A stretch of DNA of 64,000 bases from Iris pallida (GCA_029216955.1 JANAVB010033217.1:2672647-2736646), one strand, 5' to 3'; positions 12,438 through 25,731 are shown, counted from the first letter of the stretch. The notes: generated from the letters alone by a model not told the origin. Made by a program: numbers and translations.

Positions 12438-12886
12438 AGGTTTTTAGTGGTGGCCCATGCAGGTCTGATTTCAGACTTGTGGGGTATTTTGATTTATAGG
12501 ATGTCTCAATCACACATGTTTCCCTTGATCTCATTGATTCGTTACTCTCAACTCTAGCTTGACATTCCAATATCCTTTGACTCGTTGATCCTTCATGTCC
12601 GGTCGTTTGATTGTTCTCTTGTCCCTTTTCTTAGGGGTACCCTCGTCCGCACCTGTCAGAGCTGGGCAGCCACAACATGGACAGCAACATGGACAACCTG
12701 ACCCTGTTGGTCAACAACAAGGGCCGTACTAACTCAAGAGGCCACCCAGGAAGAAGTGATAGTGGAACCAGCGGCTGGGTCGCAGTATCCGGATGTTCCA
12801 CCACCACCGACAGTTCTACCTAACCAAGTAGACACACCAGCCCTTCTGGAGATCATGAGAGGAATGATGCTACTCAGCAACATCAG

Positions 12887-15244
12887 ATGTTGGCCCAGCA
12901 ATGCATGCACACTCAGCTACAAGAGCAGAATGTGCTACTCAACCAAGGATTGCAGACAGCATTGGAAAGAGGGGTAAGGCCAGATTCAGGAGCATCAGCC
13001 AAGTTTTGCAAGTACAACCCTCGCCGATTCGAGGGCACGGAGGATGCCATCTCAGCAGATGCATGGCTTAAGGATATGGAGGCTATTCTGACCGCAGCTA
13101 AGGTGCCGGCAGAAGAACGTGTGGATCTAGTAAAGTTGTTACTCCAGGATCTCGCACGTGACTGGTGGGAATCAGAGAAAGTAGGTATCAGACGTCCTAT
13201 TGCTTGGGACGATTTCACCGTAAGATTCAAGACCAAGTACTATAGAGTTGTGGCACAGTTTGAGCTACAACAGAAGTTTATCAGCCTCAGGCAGGCTGGC
13301 AAGACGGTAGATGCTTACGCAGCGAAGTTCTGCAGATTGAGTAGGTTTGCCCCAGAGATGGTAGCAACGGAGCGCCAGAGGGCTATGAGGTTTCAGCAAG
13401 GGTTTCATCTTGAGCTCTTACAATTGATAGAGGGGCACAATTACCAGACTTTTGATGAGATATTGACGGCAATTCAAAGGCATGAAATCACCATTCAGAG
13501 GCTTGCGGTGAGGACTGGGGGTCAGAAGAGATCCCACTGTCAGATTGAAGGAGGAGGGGGAGCAGCGCCCCGAACAACAGCACCATCCACTGGCATTCGT
13601 ATCCACGATGTGGCGATACGAGGACCGGCACCACCACCCAGGCAGCAGCAACAACAACAGAGGAAGAACCAGCAACCCCCGGCGGGCTGCACTTATTGTG
13701 GGAAGATGGAGCACACTAGAGATGTGTGTCGGACATTGAATGGACTATGTCTGATATGTGGAAATCCAGACCATCGGGTTACCACATGTCCCATGAATTC
13801 GAGGTCAGGAGGACCAGTGCAGCAGTTTCCTGCTCTGCCAGCACTAGGGGCAGGGCAGTATCGAGGACCAGCAATGGCAGTGAGACCATTGGCCCAGCGT
13901 CCGTTAATGCCGCAGGCTCAGATGTTTCGGCAGCAGGGACCGCCGATGCAGCAACACCAGCATAGACCACCCCAGCATCATCAAGGCAGGGGACAGCAGC
14001 AGCACCAGGCTAGGCCACAGCATGGGAACCAGCAAGAAGGTCGAGGACAGGCATTCACACTGTCCTTGGAGGAGGCATTAGCATCAGGAGATGTTGTGGC
14101 AGGTAACATTCTCGTCGCCTCATATCCCGCAGTAGCATTGTTTGATTCGGGAGCATCACACTCATTTATATCTGCACAATTTGCGACACGGCTAGGAATG
14201 GAGTTCGAGGCATTGCCAGGGAGGTTGAATATACTCACTGGTAATGGGCTCGTAGGAGTTAGTAGAGTTATTCTAGCGTGTAGTGTTGTAGTTTGCGGGC
14301 ATTCCTTACCCGCCCAGTTGATAGAATTTCCTGTTGGAAATTTCAACGTTATCTTAGGCATGGACTGGCTGAAAGACAGTCATGCGATAATAGATTGTCG
14401 TAGCAGGAGTGTATCTTTCGATATTCCAGGCATGAAGAGATTCACCTTAGTCAGATCAGAGGCAACTCAGCAAGAGCAGGGAGTAATAACAGCAATAGAA
14501 GAAGTTCAGGTTCCGAAGGTAGTTGAAGAATTTCTAGACGTATTTCCCGAAGAACTTCCAGGTCTACCCCCGGTTAGAGATATTGAGTTCAGTATAGAAT
14601 TGGCACCTGGGACTAAACCGATATCAGATCGGGTTTACAGAATGGCGGATTTGGAGCAGGCCAAGGTATATCAGCATATAGAGGAATTGAAGGAGAAAAA
14701 GTTCATCCAAGCTAGCATATCGCCATGGGCAGCACCAGTGGTACTTGTGGGGAAGAAGGATGGATCATCCAGATTGTGTATCGACTACAGGAAGCTTAAC
14801 GCGGCAACAGTAAAGAACAAGTATCCATTACCAAGGATCGACGACTTATTTGATCAGTTGAGCAGGGCTAGAGTTTTCTCCAAGATAGATCTTCGTTCAG
14901 GGTACCATCAAGTGAGGGTTCAAAAGAAAGACATTCCCAAGACAGCATTCAGGTCGAAGTATGGACATTATGAATTCTTAGTAATGTCGTTTGGTTTGAC
15001 CAATGCTCCAGCTATATTCATGGATTTGATGAACCGTATCTTTATGCCGTACTTAGATCAGTTTGTCATGGTGTTTTTCGACGACATTCTTGTATACTCT
15101 GCTAGTGAAGAGGAGCATGAAGACCACCTCAGGAAAGTGTTGCAGGTTCTAAGAGAGAACCAGTTGTATGCCAAGCTCAGCAAGTGTGAGTTCTGGACGG
15201 ATCATATTTCATTTTGGGTCATATCGTATCAGGAGCTGGAGTAG
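12887..15244 (+). CDS. Unit C: Gag, protease and reverse transcriptase
   Basis: Open frame of 785 aa. The capsid-like region lies at about residues 40-190. CCHC knuckles begin at Cys268 and Cys288; the first reads [14 protein letters not shown], with Glu where unit D has Gly. The protease has DSGAS at 420-424. RT has Asp668 in [11 protein letters not shown] and the catalytic pair in [10 protein letters not shown] (about 730-733), where units B and D have FLDD. The frame ends early because one T is missing in the run at about 15,213 (attttggg versus atttttggg in D). The Q/P-rich Gag N terminus upstream (about 12,640-12,870) is out of frame. Confidence 0.85.
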   Translation: MLAQQCMHTQLQEQNVLLNQGLQTALERGVRPDSGASAKFCKYNPRRFEGTEDAISADAWLKDMEAILTAAKVPAEERVDLVKLLLQDLARDWWESEKVGIRRPIAWDDFTVRFKTKYYRVVAQFELQQKFISLRQAGKTVDAYAAKFCRLSRFAPEMVATERQRAMRFQQGFHLELLQLIEGHNYQTFDEILTAIQRHEITIQRLAVRTGGQKRSHCQIEGGGGAAPRTTAPSTGIRIHDVAIRGPAPPPRQQQQQQRKNQQPPAGCTYCGKMEHTRDVCRTLNGLCLICGNPDHRVTTCPMNSRSGGPVQQFPALPALGAGQYRGPAMAVRPLAQRPLMPQAQMFRQQGPPMQQHQHRPPQHHQGRGQQQHQARPQHGNQQEGRGQAFTLSLEEALASGDVVAGNILVASYPAVALFDSGASHSFISAQFATRLGMEFEALPGRLNILTGNGLVGVSRVILACSVVVCGHSLPAQLIEFPVGNFNVILGMDWLKDSHAIIDCRSRSVSFDIPGMKRFTLVRSEATQQEQGVITAIEEVQVPKVVEEFLDVFPEELPGLPPVRDIEFSIELAPGTKPISDRVYRMADLEQAKVYQHIEELKEKKFIQASISPWAAPVVLVGKKDGSSRLCIDYRKLNAATVKNKYPLPRIDDLFDQLSRARVFSKIDLRSGYHQVRVQKKDIPKTAFRSKYGHYEFLVMSFGLTNAPAIFMDLMNRIFMPYLDQFVMVFFDDILVYSASEEEHEDHLRKVLQVLRENQLYAKLSKCEFWTDHISFWVISYQELE

Positions 15245-16347
15245 CAGTAGATCCCAAGAAGGTAGAAGCAGTAGAGAGCTGGCCAGTACTCAAGACCGTA
15301 GCTGATGTTCGGAGTTTTTTAGGATTGGCAGGATATTACAGAAGGTTTGTGTCAGACTTTGTAAGGCTTTCAGCACCCGTGACTCGCTTGACCCGGAAGG
15401 ATGTGCCATTTGTTTGGTCGACAGAATGTCAGGCATCATTTGAGAATCTGAAGCAGAAGTTGATATCAGCGCCTATCCTTACATTACCAGTTGGGCCCGG
15501 AGGTTTTACTGTATATTGTGATGCGTCAGGTAAAGGACTTGGATGTGTCCTCATGCAGCACGAAAAGGTGATAGCATATGCATCTAGGCAGCTTCGAGAC
15601 CACGAGAAGAATTATCCAACTCATGATTTAGAGTTGGCGGCAGTAGTATTTGCTTTGAAGCTATGGAGGCATTACTTATATGGTGACCGAGTAGACATGT
15701 ACACAGACCACAAAAGTCTGAAGTACATCTTTACTCAGAAGGAGCTGAACATGAGGCAGAGAAGATGGCTAGAGCTGATCAAGGATTATGACGTGGAGCT
15801 TCAGTATCATCCAAGCAAGGCGAATGTAGTAGCAGACGCTCTCAGCAGAAGAGGCGGCGCATTTATGTTGACAACGCAGAAGCACATCTTAGAAGAACTT
15901 CAGGAGATGGGCATTGAAGTTATACTTCCTAGTGATGTAGGAATTCTGGCGAGTCTACAAGTTCAATCCGACTTGGTAGACAGGATCAAGGCGGCCCAGA
16001 CACAAGACCCAAGGATTCAGAAGCTTAGGACAGAATGTGAGTCAGGGCTCAGGAAGGAGATGCAAATTCACGAAGATGGTACGCTTAGGTTTGGATCACG
16101 TCTATGTGTGCCTAGTGGAGATATTAGACAGGAAGTTATGATAGAAGCTCACAGTTCCCAGTATTCTATACATCCTGGAGGGACCAAGATGTACCAAGAT
16201 ATCAAACAACACTTCTGGTGGAACGGAATGAAGAAGAAGATAGCTAGGTTTGTTTTCCGTTGCTTGATATGTCAGCAGGTAAAGGCAGAACAGCAGAGGC
16301 CAGCTGGATTATTGCAACCGCTTCCCATCCCGGAATGGAAATGGTAG
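15214..16347 (+). CDS. Unit C: RT connection, RNase H and integrase zinc-binding region
   Basis: Open frame of 377 aa that continues the polyprotein after the 15,213 frameshift. It has the RT end ([14 protein letters not shown]), RNase H with [39 protein letters not shown] and VADALSR (the Asp, Glu, Asp, Asp series), then the integrase HHCC finger ending RCLICQQVK. It stops at a TAG (16,345) in IPEWKW, where unit D reads GAG. The TAG is shared with unit B. Confidence 0.85.
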   Translation: MGHIVSGAGVAVDPKKVEAVESWPVLKTVADVRSFLGLAGYYRRFVSDFVRLSAPVTRLTRKDVPFVWSTECQASFENLKQKLISAPILTLPVGPGGFTVYCDASGKGLGCVLMQHEKVIAYASRQLRDHEKNYPTHDLELAAVVFALKLWRHYLYGDRVDMYTDHKSLKYIFTQKELNMRQRRWLELIKDYDVELQYHPSKANVVADALSRRGGAFMLTTQKHILEELQEMGIEVILPSDVGILASLQVQSDLVDRIKAAQTQDPRIQKLRTECESGLRKEMQIHEDGTLRFGSRLCVPSGDIRQEVMIEAHSSQYSIHPGGTKMYQDIKQHFWWNGMKKKIARFVFRCLICQQVKAEQQRPAGLLQPLPIPEWKW

Positions 16348-16356
16348 CATATTACA

Positions 16357-17463
16357 ATGGACTTTGTGACCGGTTTACCGAGATCACCAAGTGGTAAAGA
16401 TGCTATTTGGGTGATAGTAGATCGGCTTACAAAGGTGGCACATTTTTTTCCTTTCAGAGTAGGGCAATCTACAGAAAAGTTGGCAGAGTTGTATATACAG
16501 CAGATAGTCAGGCAGCATGGAGTCCCTGTCAGTATTGTGTCAGACCGAGATACCCGCTTTACATCATATTTCTGGAAGAGCTTACATCATAGTCTGGGTA
16601 CCAAGTTAAGATTTAGCACGGCTTACCATCCGCAGACGGACGGGCAATCAGAGAGGATAATTCAGACTTTGGAAGATATGTTACGAGCTTACACTCTAGA
16701 TTTTGGAGGATCTTGGAAAAGCCACCTGCACTTAGTTGAGTTCTCATACAACAACAGCTATCAAGCCAGTATCCAGACGGCGCCATTCGAAGCACTATAT
16801 GGTAAGAAGTGTAGATCGCCACTAGCATGGGATGATATCGGGGAAAGAAAGATACTAGGCCCAAAAATGATTATCCAGACGGTTGAAGTGATTAAGGGAA
16901 TTAGAGAGCGACTTCGTGTTGCGCAGGATCGGCATCGTCATTGGGCGGACCAGCATCGTAGGCCGCTAAAGTTTTCTGTTCGGGACCACGTGTTCTTGCG
17001 GATCTCACCTACCCGTGGGGTCATTAGATTTGGCGTTCGCGGGAAGTTGAGTCCACGATACGTAAGCCCATTTGTTATTCTTGATAGGGTAGGCGATGTT
17101 GCTTATCGTTTGTCCTTTCCACCTTCGTTACGAGAGGTGCATGACGTGTTTCATGTATCTCAATTGCAAAGGTATGTATCGGACCCCAGCCATATCCTCG
17201 ATCATTCAGAACTGGTTGTTGGTACCAACCTGTCTTACGAGGAGCAGCCTGTGTCCATCTTGGACCGAAGAGAGAAGATACTCAAGAACCGAACAATTAA
17301 CCTTGTCCGGGTTGCTTGGGGTCATCACTCTTTGGGAGAGTCAACGTGGGAACGTGTGGATGATATCCGATCACGGTATCCACATCTGTTTGACTCACAA
17401 GGTATATCTTTTTCTGTGTACCTTGATTGTCTTGATTCCTCATGCTTATCACCGTATGGGTAG
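16357..17463 (+). CDS. Unit C: integrase core and chromodomain-like tail
   Basis: Open frame of 368 aa. The integrase D,D(35)E series is visible as Asp2 (MDFVTG), Asp63 (VSDRDTRF) and Glu99 (TDGQSE), with 35 residues between the last two. The GPF/Y-like segment follows (here SPRYVSPFVILD), then the tail [20 protein letters not shown] and RYPHLF. This is the longest uninterrupted integrase-chromodomain frame in the window. The Met start is simply the first after the upstream TAG; in a working element this would be part of the Pol polyprotein. Confidence 0.85.
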   Translation: MDFVTGLPRSPSGKDAIWVIVDRLTKVAHFFPFRVGQSTEKLAELYIQQIVRQHGVPVSIVSDRDTRFTSYFWKSLHHSLGTKLRFSTAYHPQTDGQSERIIQTLEDMLRAYTLDFGGSWKSHLHLVEFSYNNSYQASIQTAPFEALYGKKCRSPLAWDDIGERKILGPKMIIQTVEVIKGIRERLRVAQDRHRHWADQHRRPLKFSVRDHVFLRISPTRGVIRFGVRGKLSPRYVSPFVILDRVGDVAYRLSFPPSLREVHDVFHVSQLQRYVSDPSHILDHSELVVGTNLSYEEQPVSILDRREKILKNRTINLVRVAWGHHSLGESTWERVDDIRSRYPHLFDSQGISFSVYLDCLDSSCLSPYG

Positions 17464-17631
17464 AATTGCTTAATATCGTAGATTGTTAAGTATAGATATG
17501 TTACTTGTTAAGGACATTGTAAAATGATTGCTTCATTTAATTGCTCGTACTTAGATTAGTTTAGCCCCGATGTTTCTATCCTGCTTGGATTTGAAATTCC
17601 GAGGACAAAATTTTTCTAAGGAGGGTAGAGA

Positions 17632-20600
17632 TGTCACTCCCCGTTCCCAGAATGTGTATTTTTATACATGTACAACTCATGTGTATTTATTTAATATTTA
17701 TCATGTATTATCCTGTATTTAAATTCCTTTAATTTTTTGTTAATCAATTAATCTGCTCTTTAAATTTTCATGTTAATTTATTTCCTGCAATTATATTTAT
17801 GTAATTTTATTTCTGCACTTTAATTCCTGCTTTTATTCCCTGCTTTAGCTAGGCTTTGGGTTCGGGTTGGCTTTGGTTGGATCCCCTACAACCCGACCCA
17901 TTGGACCCGGCCCAACTCCCACCTACCACCCCTTTTCTATTTAAAGCTTACATCTCTTTCTCTCTCCTCATAAACTCACATTCTCACCATTAATCCTCTT
18001 CTTCTTCTTCATTACTCTCTCCACCTACCAAACCGTAGGCAAGTACAACTTGCTCCCCATGAGAACCCATGTTTTTGTAGTTCATTTATCTTTCTCGCAA
18101 GATCCTAAGAAAGTTTAGAACTTGGCATTTTTCATTTCGAAGTCTTAATTTTTGTTGATCTAGAAATGAGTTATTTTCGGAGTTTGGTGGTTTTGATCTA
18201 TCAAACTTCTTTGTTTGCAAGTTTTGATGGTTCTATGTTGTAGAGAGTTTTATTCTACCCAATTTTGACCTTTGGAAAGTTAGCTTTGGACTTGTTTGGA
18301 CCAAGTTATGGACTTTTGAAGCTTTGGGGTGCAACCATGGAGTTCTTGTTGTTTGAAGAAGACAGTGAGCAGTGTATGCTAGCTTTTTAGCTTGCGTCAC
18401 TGAGCTGTGCGCGCTCTTTAGCGCAGCGCAGTATGGAGTCCATACGCTACCTTTTTAGGTAGCGTGTGTCTTGCATACACTACCTTTTGGAAGCGTATGT
18501 CGTATGGAGTTCATACGCTACCTTTTGGGAGCGTATGACTTGCATACACTGACTTGAAAGGTCAGGAGTTGTATGGAGTCCATACGCTGCCTTTTGGGAG
18601 CGTATGACTTGCATACGCTGACTTGAATGGCCAGGAGTCGTATGGAGTTCATACGCTACCTTTTGGGAGCGTATGACTTGCATACGCTGACTTGAATGGT
18701 CAGGAGTCGTATGGAGTCCATACGCTGCCTTTTGGGAGCGTATAACTTGCATACGCTGACTTGAATGGTCAGGAGTCGTATGGAGTCCATACGCTGCCTT
18801 TTGGGAGCGTATGACTTGCATACGCTCACTTGGATAGTGAGGAGTCGTATGGGGTTCATACGCTGCCTTTTTGGAGCGTATGTCTTGCATACGCTCACTT
18901 GGGTGACTAGGGGTCGTATGGAGTTCATACGCTAGCTTGACCTGAGCGTAGCATGACCTGAGCGTACGCTGACATGAGCGTAGGCTGACATGAGAGTAGC
19001 CTATTTACCCTGGATCTTCTATAGCCCTGTATATTGATATCTTATTTGATATTTAACGTCCATTTTATATCCTTACGCCTTTTGACATAAACTCGATAAA
19101 TCATGATATGATAATATTGTTAATATCAATTGTTATGTGGAATGTGCCTTGTGTCCCGATTGATTTTTTTGGGATACCCAGTATGACTGGGACTTGACCA
19201 TGAGAGTTATAGACTCGACCCCCTTTTAATGCTAATTGACTTTCATGCCTTGTCACCATTGATAATAATGGTTATCTTGACTAAATTGATCATGCGTTCC
19301 TAGTCGGAACTAAGAGACTGGCTAGTCGTCTTATTAAATTAAATAAATGAGACACGTTCATGTTATGAACTATTGTAATCGACTGGCTGATCCCGAATAT
19401 TGACATACATGCACATGCAGGCTTCAATCTATTTATTTATTTATTTACTTATTTATTTTCTACAAAAGAAGCATGTGTACTTTATGGTCAAGGCATGATT
19501 ACCGTGGTTAGATTTGATTGTTGCATTACGCTATGTAAGACCTGCAACCTAACCGCACTGGTATAGTTGTAAAGTTGTGTATATCGTACCTCGTACGAAA
19601 GTACTCATTTGAATGACCATGATCCACGGCATAGGATTTCACTCAACATAGGGACTATTAAGTTAAATAAAATAATGATTGCATGGAGATAATGGATTCC
19701 CGAGTTCTTACATGGCAGCCCCCTTGGGATAAGTAGTACCCGACGGGCCAGCTGGTTCCCACAGATACTGTAAACCTGCCACACGGGCAGGGAACAGTAT
19801 CTGCTTATATTATTATTGTATATTGTATATTGATGACGGGCGTCCCGCTGGGACTCGTCTAATTCATGATTGGCGCAATTGATTGACTGGATCGACTAGC
19901 CTTGCTCGTACATAGTAAGAACTGAGGAATCCCTAATTGCATAATTCCAGGACAACTTGGGACTCAAAATAGCAAGCCGTAGGATTTGATTGGCCGTTCA
20001 AAATGATTTGTTTGTGCACTGTACCTACTCTGTTACCTAACTGGGATGATCAGAATATCAGGACATGACGGGCCAACTTCTGTCCTTATTTGGTTGGGAG
20101 GTTGGTTCGATGTGTCGTGATGTGATGTGAATCCTAGTGGAAAGCAGAGATCTATTATTATATTTTTCATTACTGGTTTTAGTTCTCATGTCGTGCTCCC
20201 TTGTGGTACTTGCTATTAGAGGTCTAACCTCTCTGGTTTTGCATGGCCAGATTTAGAGCCGGTTCCCGAGGACTCAGCTTACTTCTACCTCCAAGATGGT
20301 CAACACTAGAGGGATGATCGCAGGAGGACTCGAGTGGGTTTCTTACTTCCCCGCTCGTTTTGTTATCTACTTTATACCTTGCCGTTTGGCACCGACATGT
20401 TAGTCGGATCGTCTTGTACTTACTTTCACAAAATTGTAATTAAAGTCAGACTGCAGCTGATAACTATTGTGTATACTTTTGCTACATCAATCTGGCTATG
20501 TTTTGTAAAGCCAGATATCAAGAACATTTTGACAGAGCGTTTGGGACGCCTTACTGCTTTATCTTACATGTTCTCTATTACTGTTTCTTGTTTGAATGAT

Positions 20601-20765
20601 TGAGACAATAGATGTATAATGACCATAGTAAGACTTTTATGCAGTATGCACCCCCTCGTCTGGTTAGACAACATTGATCGTATTATACGATATTCATCTA
20701 CCCGTAATACGTAGCTGGCTGAGTCATTCCCCCGCTCTCCAGTGTTCTGGTTCTGGGGCGTGACA
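17632..20765 (+). repeat. LTR3 of the chromovirus array (3134 bp)
   Basis: Same ends as LTR1. Contains a TATA-like box (17,938-17,945) and the 69-bp repeat array (about 18,425-18,975). It groups with LTR1 at the diagnostic bases and is preceded by the same purine tract (17,618-17,631). Confidence 0.92.
18425..18975 (+). repeat. 69-bp hairpin-rich tandem repeat in LTR3
   Basis: Same repeat as in LTR1. A few substitutions inside arms (for example ggccagg near 18,630 and gcgtataac near 18,740) weaken single hairpins. Confidence 0.85.
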
Positions 20766-21215
20766 AGGTTTTAGTGGTGGCCCATGCAGGTCTGATTTCA
20801 GACTTGTGGGGTATTTTGATTTATAGGATGTCTCAATCACACATGTTTCCCTTTGATCTCATTGATTCGTTACTCTCAACTCTAGCTTGACATTCCAATA
20901 TCCTTTGACTTCGTTGATCCTTCATGTCCGGTCGTTTGATTGTTCTCTTGTCCCTTTTCTTAGGGGTACCTCGTCCGTACCTGTCAGAGCTGGGCAGCCA
21001 CAACATGGACAGCAACATGGACAACCTGACCCTGTTGGTCAACAACAAGGGCCGGTACTAACTCAAGAGGCCACCCAGGAAGAAGTGATAGTGGAACCAG
21101 CGGCTGGGTCGCAGTATCCGGATGTTCCACCACCACCGACAGTTCCACCTACCCAAGTAGACACACCAGCCCTTCTGGAGATCATGAGAGGAATGATGCT
21201 ACTCAGCAACATCAG

Positions 21216-23867
21216 ATGTTGGCCCAGCAAGGCATGCACACTCAGCTACAAGAGCAGAATGTGCTACTCAACCAAGGATTGCAGACAGCATTGGAAAGAG
21301 GGGTAAGGCCAGATTCAGGAGCATCAGCCAAGTTTTGCAAGTACAACCCTCGCCGATTCGAGGGCACGGAGGATGCCATCTCAGCAGATGCATGGCTTAA
21401 GGATATGGAGGCTATTCTGACCGCAGCTAAGGTGCCGGCAGAAGAACGTGTGGATCTAGTAAAGTTGTTACTCCAGGATCTCGCACGTGACTGGTGGGAA
21501 TCAGAGAAAGTAGGTATCAGACGTCCTATTGCTTGGGACGATTTCACCGTAAGATTCAAGACCAAGTACTATAGAGTTGTGGCACAGTTTGAGCTACAAC
21601 AGAAGTTTATCAGCCTCAGGCAGGCTGGCAAGACGGTAGATGCTTACGCAGCGAAGTTCTGCAGATTGAGTAGGTTTGCCCCAGAGATGGTAGCAACGGA
21701 GCGCCAGAGGGCTATGAGGTTTCAGCAAGGGTTTCATCTTGAGCTCTTACAATTGATAGAGGGGCACAATTACCAGACTTTTGATGAGATATTGACGGCA
21801 ATTCAAAGGCATGAAATCACCATTCAGAGGCTTGCGGTGAGGACTGGGGGTCAGAAGAGATCCCACAGTCAGATTGAAGGAGGAGGGGGAGCAGCGCCCC
21901 GAACAACAGCACCATCCACTGGCATTCGTATCCACGATGTGGCGATACGAGGACCGGCACCACCACCCAGGCAGCAGCAACAACAACAGAGGAAGAACCA
22001 GCAACCCCCGGCGGGCTGCACTTATTGTGGGAAGATGGGGCACACTAGAGATGTGTGTCGGACATTGAATGGACTATGTCTGATATGTGGAAATCTAGAC
22101 CATCGGGTTACCACATGTCCCATGAATTCGAGGTCAGGAGGACCAGTACAGCAGTTTCCTGCTCTGCCAGCACCAGGGGCAGGGCAGTATCGAGGACCAG
22201 CAATGGCAGTGAGACCATTGGCCCAGCGTCCGTTAATGCCGCAGGCTCAGATGTTTCGGCAGCAGGGACCGCCGATGCAGCAACACCAGCATAGACCACC
22301 CCAGCATCATCAAGGCAGGGGACAGCAGCAGCACCAGGCTAGGCCACAGCATGGGAACCAGCAAGGAGGTCGAGGACAGGCATTCACACTGTCCTTGGAG
22401 GAGGCATTAGCATCAGGAGATGTTGTGGCAGGTAACATTCTCGTCGCCTCATATCCCGCAGTAGCATTGTTTGATTCGGGAGCATCACACTCATTTATAT
22501 CTGCACAATTTACGACACGGCTAGGAATAGAGTTCGAGGCATTGCCAGGGAGGTTGAATATACTCACTGGTAATGGGCTCGTAGGAGTTAGTAGAGTTAT
22601 TCTAGCGTGTAGTGTTGTAGTTTGCGGGCATTCCTTACCCGCCCAGTTGATAGAATTTCCTGTTGGAAATTTTGACGTTATCTTAGGCATGGACTGGCTG
22701 AAAGACAGTCATGCGATAATAGATTGTCGTAGCAGGAGTGTATCTTTCGATATTCCAGGCATGAAGAGATTCACCTTAGTCAGATCAGAGGCAACTCAGC
22801 AAGAGCAGGGAGTAATAACAGCAATGGAAGAAGTTCAGGTTCCGAAGGTAGTTGAAGAATTTCTAGACGTATTTCCCGAAGAACTTCCAGGTCTACCCCC
22901 GGTTAGAGATATTGAGTTCAGTATAGAATTGGCACCTGGGACTAAACCGATATCAGATCGAGTTTACAGAATGGCGGATTTGGAGCAGGCCAAGGTATAT
23001 CAGCATATAGAGGAATTGAAGGAGAAAAAGTTCATCCAAGCTAGCATATCGCCATGGGCAGCACCAGTGGTACTTGTGGGGAAGAAGGATGGATCATCCA
23101 GATTGTGTATCGACTACAGGAAGCTTAACGCGGCAACAGTAAAGAACAAGTATCCATTACCAAGGATCGACGACTTATTTGATCAGTTGAGCAGGGCTAG
23201 AGTTTTCTCCAAGATAGATCTTCGTTCAGGGTACCATCAAGTGAGAGTTCGAAAGGAAGACATTCCCAAGACAGCATTCAGGTCGAAGTATGGACATTAT
23301 GAATTCTTAGTAATGCCGTTTGGTTTGACCAATGCTCCAGCTATATTCATGGATTTGATGAACCGTATCTTTATGCCGTACTTAGATCAGTTTGTCATGG
23401 TGTTTCTCGACGACATTCTTGTATACTCTGCTAGTGAAGAGGAGCATGAAGACCACCTCAGGAAAGTGTTACAGGTTCTAAGAGAGAACCAGTTGTATGC
23501 CAAGCTCAGCAAGTGTGAGTTCTGGACGGATCATATTTCATTTTTGGGTCATATCGTATCAGGAGCTGGAGTAGCAGTGGATCCCAAGAAGGTAGAAGCA
23601 GTAGAGAGCTGGCCAGTACTCAAGACCGTAGCTGATGTTCGGAGTTTTTTGGGATTGGCAGGATATTACAGAAGGTTTGTGTCAGACTTTGCAAGGCTTT
23701 CAGCACCCATGACTCGCTTGACCCGGAAGGATGTGCCATTTGTTTGGTCGACAGAATGTCAGGCATCATTTGAGAATCTAAAGCAGAAGTTGATATCAGC
23801 GCCTATCCTTACATTACCAGTTGGGCCCGGAGGTTTTACTGTATATTGTGATGCGTCAGGTAAATGA
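21216..23867 (+). CDS. Unit D: Gag, protease, RT and start of RNase H
   Basis: The longest chromovirus frame here, 883 aa. Capsid-like region about 40-190. Two intact CCHC knuckles: Cys268-Cys271-His276-Cys281 and Cys288-Cys291-His296-Cys301. A Q-rich linker, protease DSGAS at 420-424, RT with Asp668 and the FLDD pair at 732-733, connection segment GYYRRFV, and the first RNase H Asp in YCDASGK near the end. A TGA replaces the next Gly codon (unit C reads GKGLGC). The Q/P-rich Gag N terminus (about 20,960-21,200) lies in another frame, as in B and C. Confidence 0.88.
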   Translation: MLAQQGMHTQLQEQNVLLNQGLQTALERGVRPDSGASAKFCKYNPRRFEGTEDAISADAWLKDMEAILTAAKVPAEERVDLVKLLLQDLARDWWESEKVGIRRPIAWDDFTVRFKTKYYRVVAQFELQQKFISLRQAGKTVDAYAAKFCRLSRFAPEMVATERQRAMRFQQGFHLELLQLIEGHNYQTFDEILTAIQRHEITIQRLAVRTGGQKRSHSQIEGGGGAAPRTTAPSTGIRIHDVAIRGPAPPPRQQQQQQRKNQQPPAGCTYCGKMGHTRDVCRTLNGLCLICGNLDHRVTTCPMNSRSGGPVQQFPALPAPGAGQYRGPAMAVRPLAQRPLMPQAQMFRQQGPPMQQHQHRPPQHHQGRGQQQHQARPQHGNQQGGRGQAFTLSLEEALASGDVVAGNILVASYPAVALFDSGASHSFISAQFTTRLGIEFEALPGRLNILTGNGLVGVSRVILACSVVVCGHSLPAQLIEFPVGNFDVILGMDWLKDSHAIIDCRSRSVSFDIPGMKRFTLVRSEATQQEQGVITAMEEVQVPKVVEEFLDVFPEELPGLPPVRDIEFSIELAPGTKPISDRVYRMADLEQAKVYQHIEELKEKKFIQASISPWAAPVVLVGKKDGSSRLCIDYRKLNAATVKNKYPLPRIDDLFDQLSRARVFSKIDLRSGYHQVRVRKEDIPKTAFRSKYGHYEFLVMPFGLTNAPAIFMDLMNRIFMPYLDQFVMVFLDDILVYSASEEEHEDHLRKVLQVLRENQLYAKLSKCEFWTDHISFLGHIVSGAGVAVDPKKVEAVESWPVLKTVADVRSFLGLAGYYRRFVSDFARLSAPMTRLTRKDVPFVWSTECQASFENLKQKLISAPILTLPVGPGGFTVYCDASGK

Positions 23868-23882
23868 CTTGGATGTGTCCTC

Positions 23883-24608
23883 ATGCAGCACGGAAAGGTG
23901 ATAGCATATGCATCTAGGCAGCTTCGAGACCACAAGAAGAATTATCCAACTCATGATTTAGAGTTGGCGGCAGTAGTATTTGCTTTGAAGCTATGGAGGC
24001 ATTACCTATATGGTGACCGAGTATACATGTACACAGACCACAAAAGTCTGAAGTACATCTTTACTCAGAAGGAGCTGAACATGAGGCAGAGAAGATGGCT
24101 AGAGCTGATCAAGGATTATGACGTGGAGCTTCAGTATCATCCAAGCAAGGCGAATGTAGTAGCAGACGCTCTCAGCAGAAGAGGCGGCGCATTTATGTTG
24201 ACAACGCAGAAGCACATCTTAGAAGAACTTCAGGAGATGGGCATTGAAGTTATACTTCCTAGTGATATAGGAATTCTGGCGAGTCTACAAGTTCAATCCG
24301 ACTTGGTAGGCAGGATCAAGGCGGCCCAGGCACAAGACCCAAGGATTCAGAAGCTTAGGACAGAATGTGAGTCAGGGCTCAGGAAGGAGATGCAAATTCA
24401 CGAAGATGGTACGCTTAGGTTTGGATCACGTCTATGTGTGCCTAGTGGAGATATTAGACAGGAAGTTATGATAGAAGCTCACAGTTCCCAGTATTCTATA
24501 CATCCTGGAGGGACCAAGATGTACCAAGATATCAAGCAGCACTTCTGGTGGAACGGAATGAAGAGGAATATAGCTAGGTTTGTTTTCCGTTGCTTGATAT
24601 GTCAGTAG
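23883..24608 (+). CDS. Unit D: RNase H and integrase HHCC finger
   Basis: Open frame of 241 aa in the same polyprotein after the TGA at 23,865. It contains the RNase H Glu ([13 protein letters not shown]), Asp (YTDHKSL) and Asp (VADALSR), a linker, and the integrase zinc finger ending RCLICQ. It is closed by a TAG at 24,606 where unit C has CAG, a C-to-T change. Confidence 0.85.
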   Translation: MQHGKVIAYASRQLRDHKKNYPTHDLELAAVVFALKLWRHYLYGDRVYMYTDHKSLKYIFTQKELNMRQRRWLELIKDYDVELQYHPSKANVVADALSRRGGAFMLTTQKHILEELQEMGIEVILPSDIGILASLQVQSDLVGRIKAAQAQDPRIQKLRTECESGLRKEMQIHEDGTLRFGSRLCVPSGDIRQEVMIEAHSSQYSIHPGGTKMYQDIKQHFWWNGMKRNIARFVFRCLICQ

Positions 24609-24641
24609 GTAAAGGCAGAACAGCAGAGGCCAGCTGGATTA

Positions 24642-25499
24642 TTGCAACCGCTTCCCATCCCGAAATGGAAATGGGAGCATATTACAATGGACTTTGTGAC
24701 CGGTTTACCGAGATCACCAAGTGGTAAAGATGCTATTTGGGTGATAGTAGATCGGCTTACAAAGGTGGCACATTTTCTTCCTTTCAGAGTAGGGCAATCT
24801 ACAGAAAAGTTGGCAGAGTTGTATATGCAGCAGATAGTCAGGCAGCATGGAGTCCCCGTCAGTATTGTGTCAGACCGAGATACCCGCTTTACATCATATT
24901 TCTGGAAGAGCTTACATCATAGTCTGGGTACCAAGTTAAGATTTAGCACGGCTTACCATCCGCAGACGGACGGGCAATCAGAGAGGATAATTCAGACTTT
25001 GGAAGATATGTTGCGAGCTTACACTCTGGATTTTGGAGGATCTTGGAAAAGCCACCTGCACTTAGTTGAGTTCTCATACAACAACAGTTATCAAGCCAGT
25101 ATCCAGACGGTGCCATTCGAAGCACTATATGGTAAGAAGTGTAGATCGCCACTAGCATGGGATGATATCGGGGAAAGAAAGATGCTAGGCCCGGAAATGA
25201 TTATCCAGACGGTTGAAGTGATTAAGGGAATTAGAGAGCGACTTCGTGTTGCGCAGGATCGGCATCGTCATTGGGCGGACCAGCATCGTAGGCCGCTAGA
25301 GTTTTCTGTTGGGGACCACGTGTTTTTGCGGATCTCACCTACCCGTGGGGTCATTAGATTTAGCGTTCGCGGGAAGTTGAGTCCACGATACGTAGGCCCA
25401 TTTGTTATTCTTGATAGGGTAGGCGATGTTGCTTATCGTTTGTCCCTTCTACCTTCGTTACGAGAGGTGCATGACATGTTTCATGTATCTCAATTATGA
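24642..25499 (+). CDS. Unit D: integrase core
   Basis: Open frame of 285 aa. D,D(35)E residues: Asp17 (MDFVTG), Asp78 (VSDRDTRF), Glu114 (TDGQSE). The segment [16 protein letters not shown] follows. It is truncated by a TGA at 25,497 (caattatgaagg versus caattgcgaagg elsewhere), which cuts off the chromodomain-like tail. Confidence 0.85.
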   Translation: MQPLPIPKWKWEHITMDFVTGLPRSPSGKDAIWVIVDRLTKVAHFLPFRVGQSTEKLAELYMQQIVRQHGVPVSIVSDRDTRFTSYFWKSLHHSLGTKLRFSTAYHPQTDGQSERIIQTLEDMLRAYTLDFGGSWKSHLHLVEFSYNNSYQASIQTVPFEALYGKKCRSPLAWDDIGERKMLGPEMIIQTVEVIKGIRERLRVAQDRHRHWADQHRRPLEFSVGDHVFLRISPTRGVIRFSVRGKLSPRYVGPFVILDRVGDVAYRLSLLPSLREVHDMFHVSQL

Positions 25500-25731
25500 A
25501 GGTATGTATCGGATCCCAGCCATATCCTCGATCATTCAGAACTGGTTGTTGGTACCAACCTGTCTTACGAGGAGCAGCCTGTGTCCATCTTGGACCGAAG
25601 AGAGAAGATACTCAAGAACCGATCAATTAACCTTGTCCGGGTTGCTTGGGGTCATCACTCTTTGGGAGAGTCAACGTGGGAACGTGAGGATGATATCCGA
25701 TCACGGTATCCACATCTGTTTGACTCATAAG
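25500..25731 (+). pseudogene. Unit D: detached chromodomain-like tail
   Basis: Continues the integrase frame after the [18 protein letters not shown], then PVSILDRREK, then [19 protein letters not shown] and RYPHLF. It ends at a TAA where other units read CAA. It has no start of its own. Confidence 0.75.
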
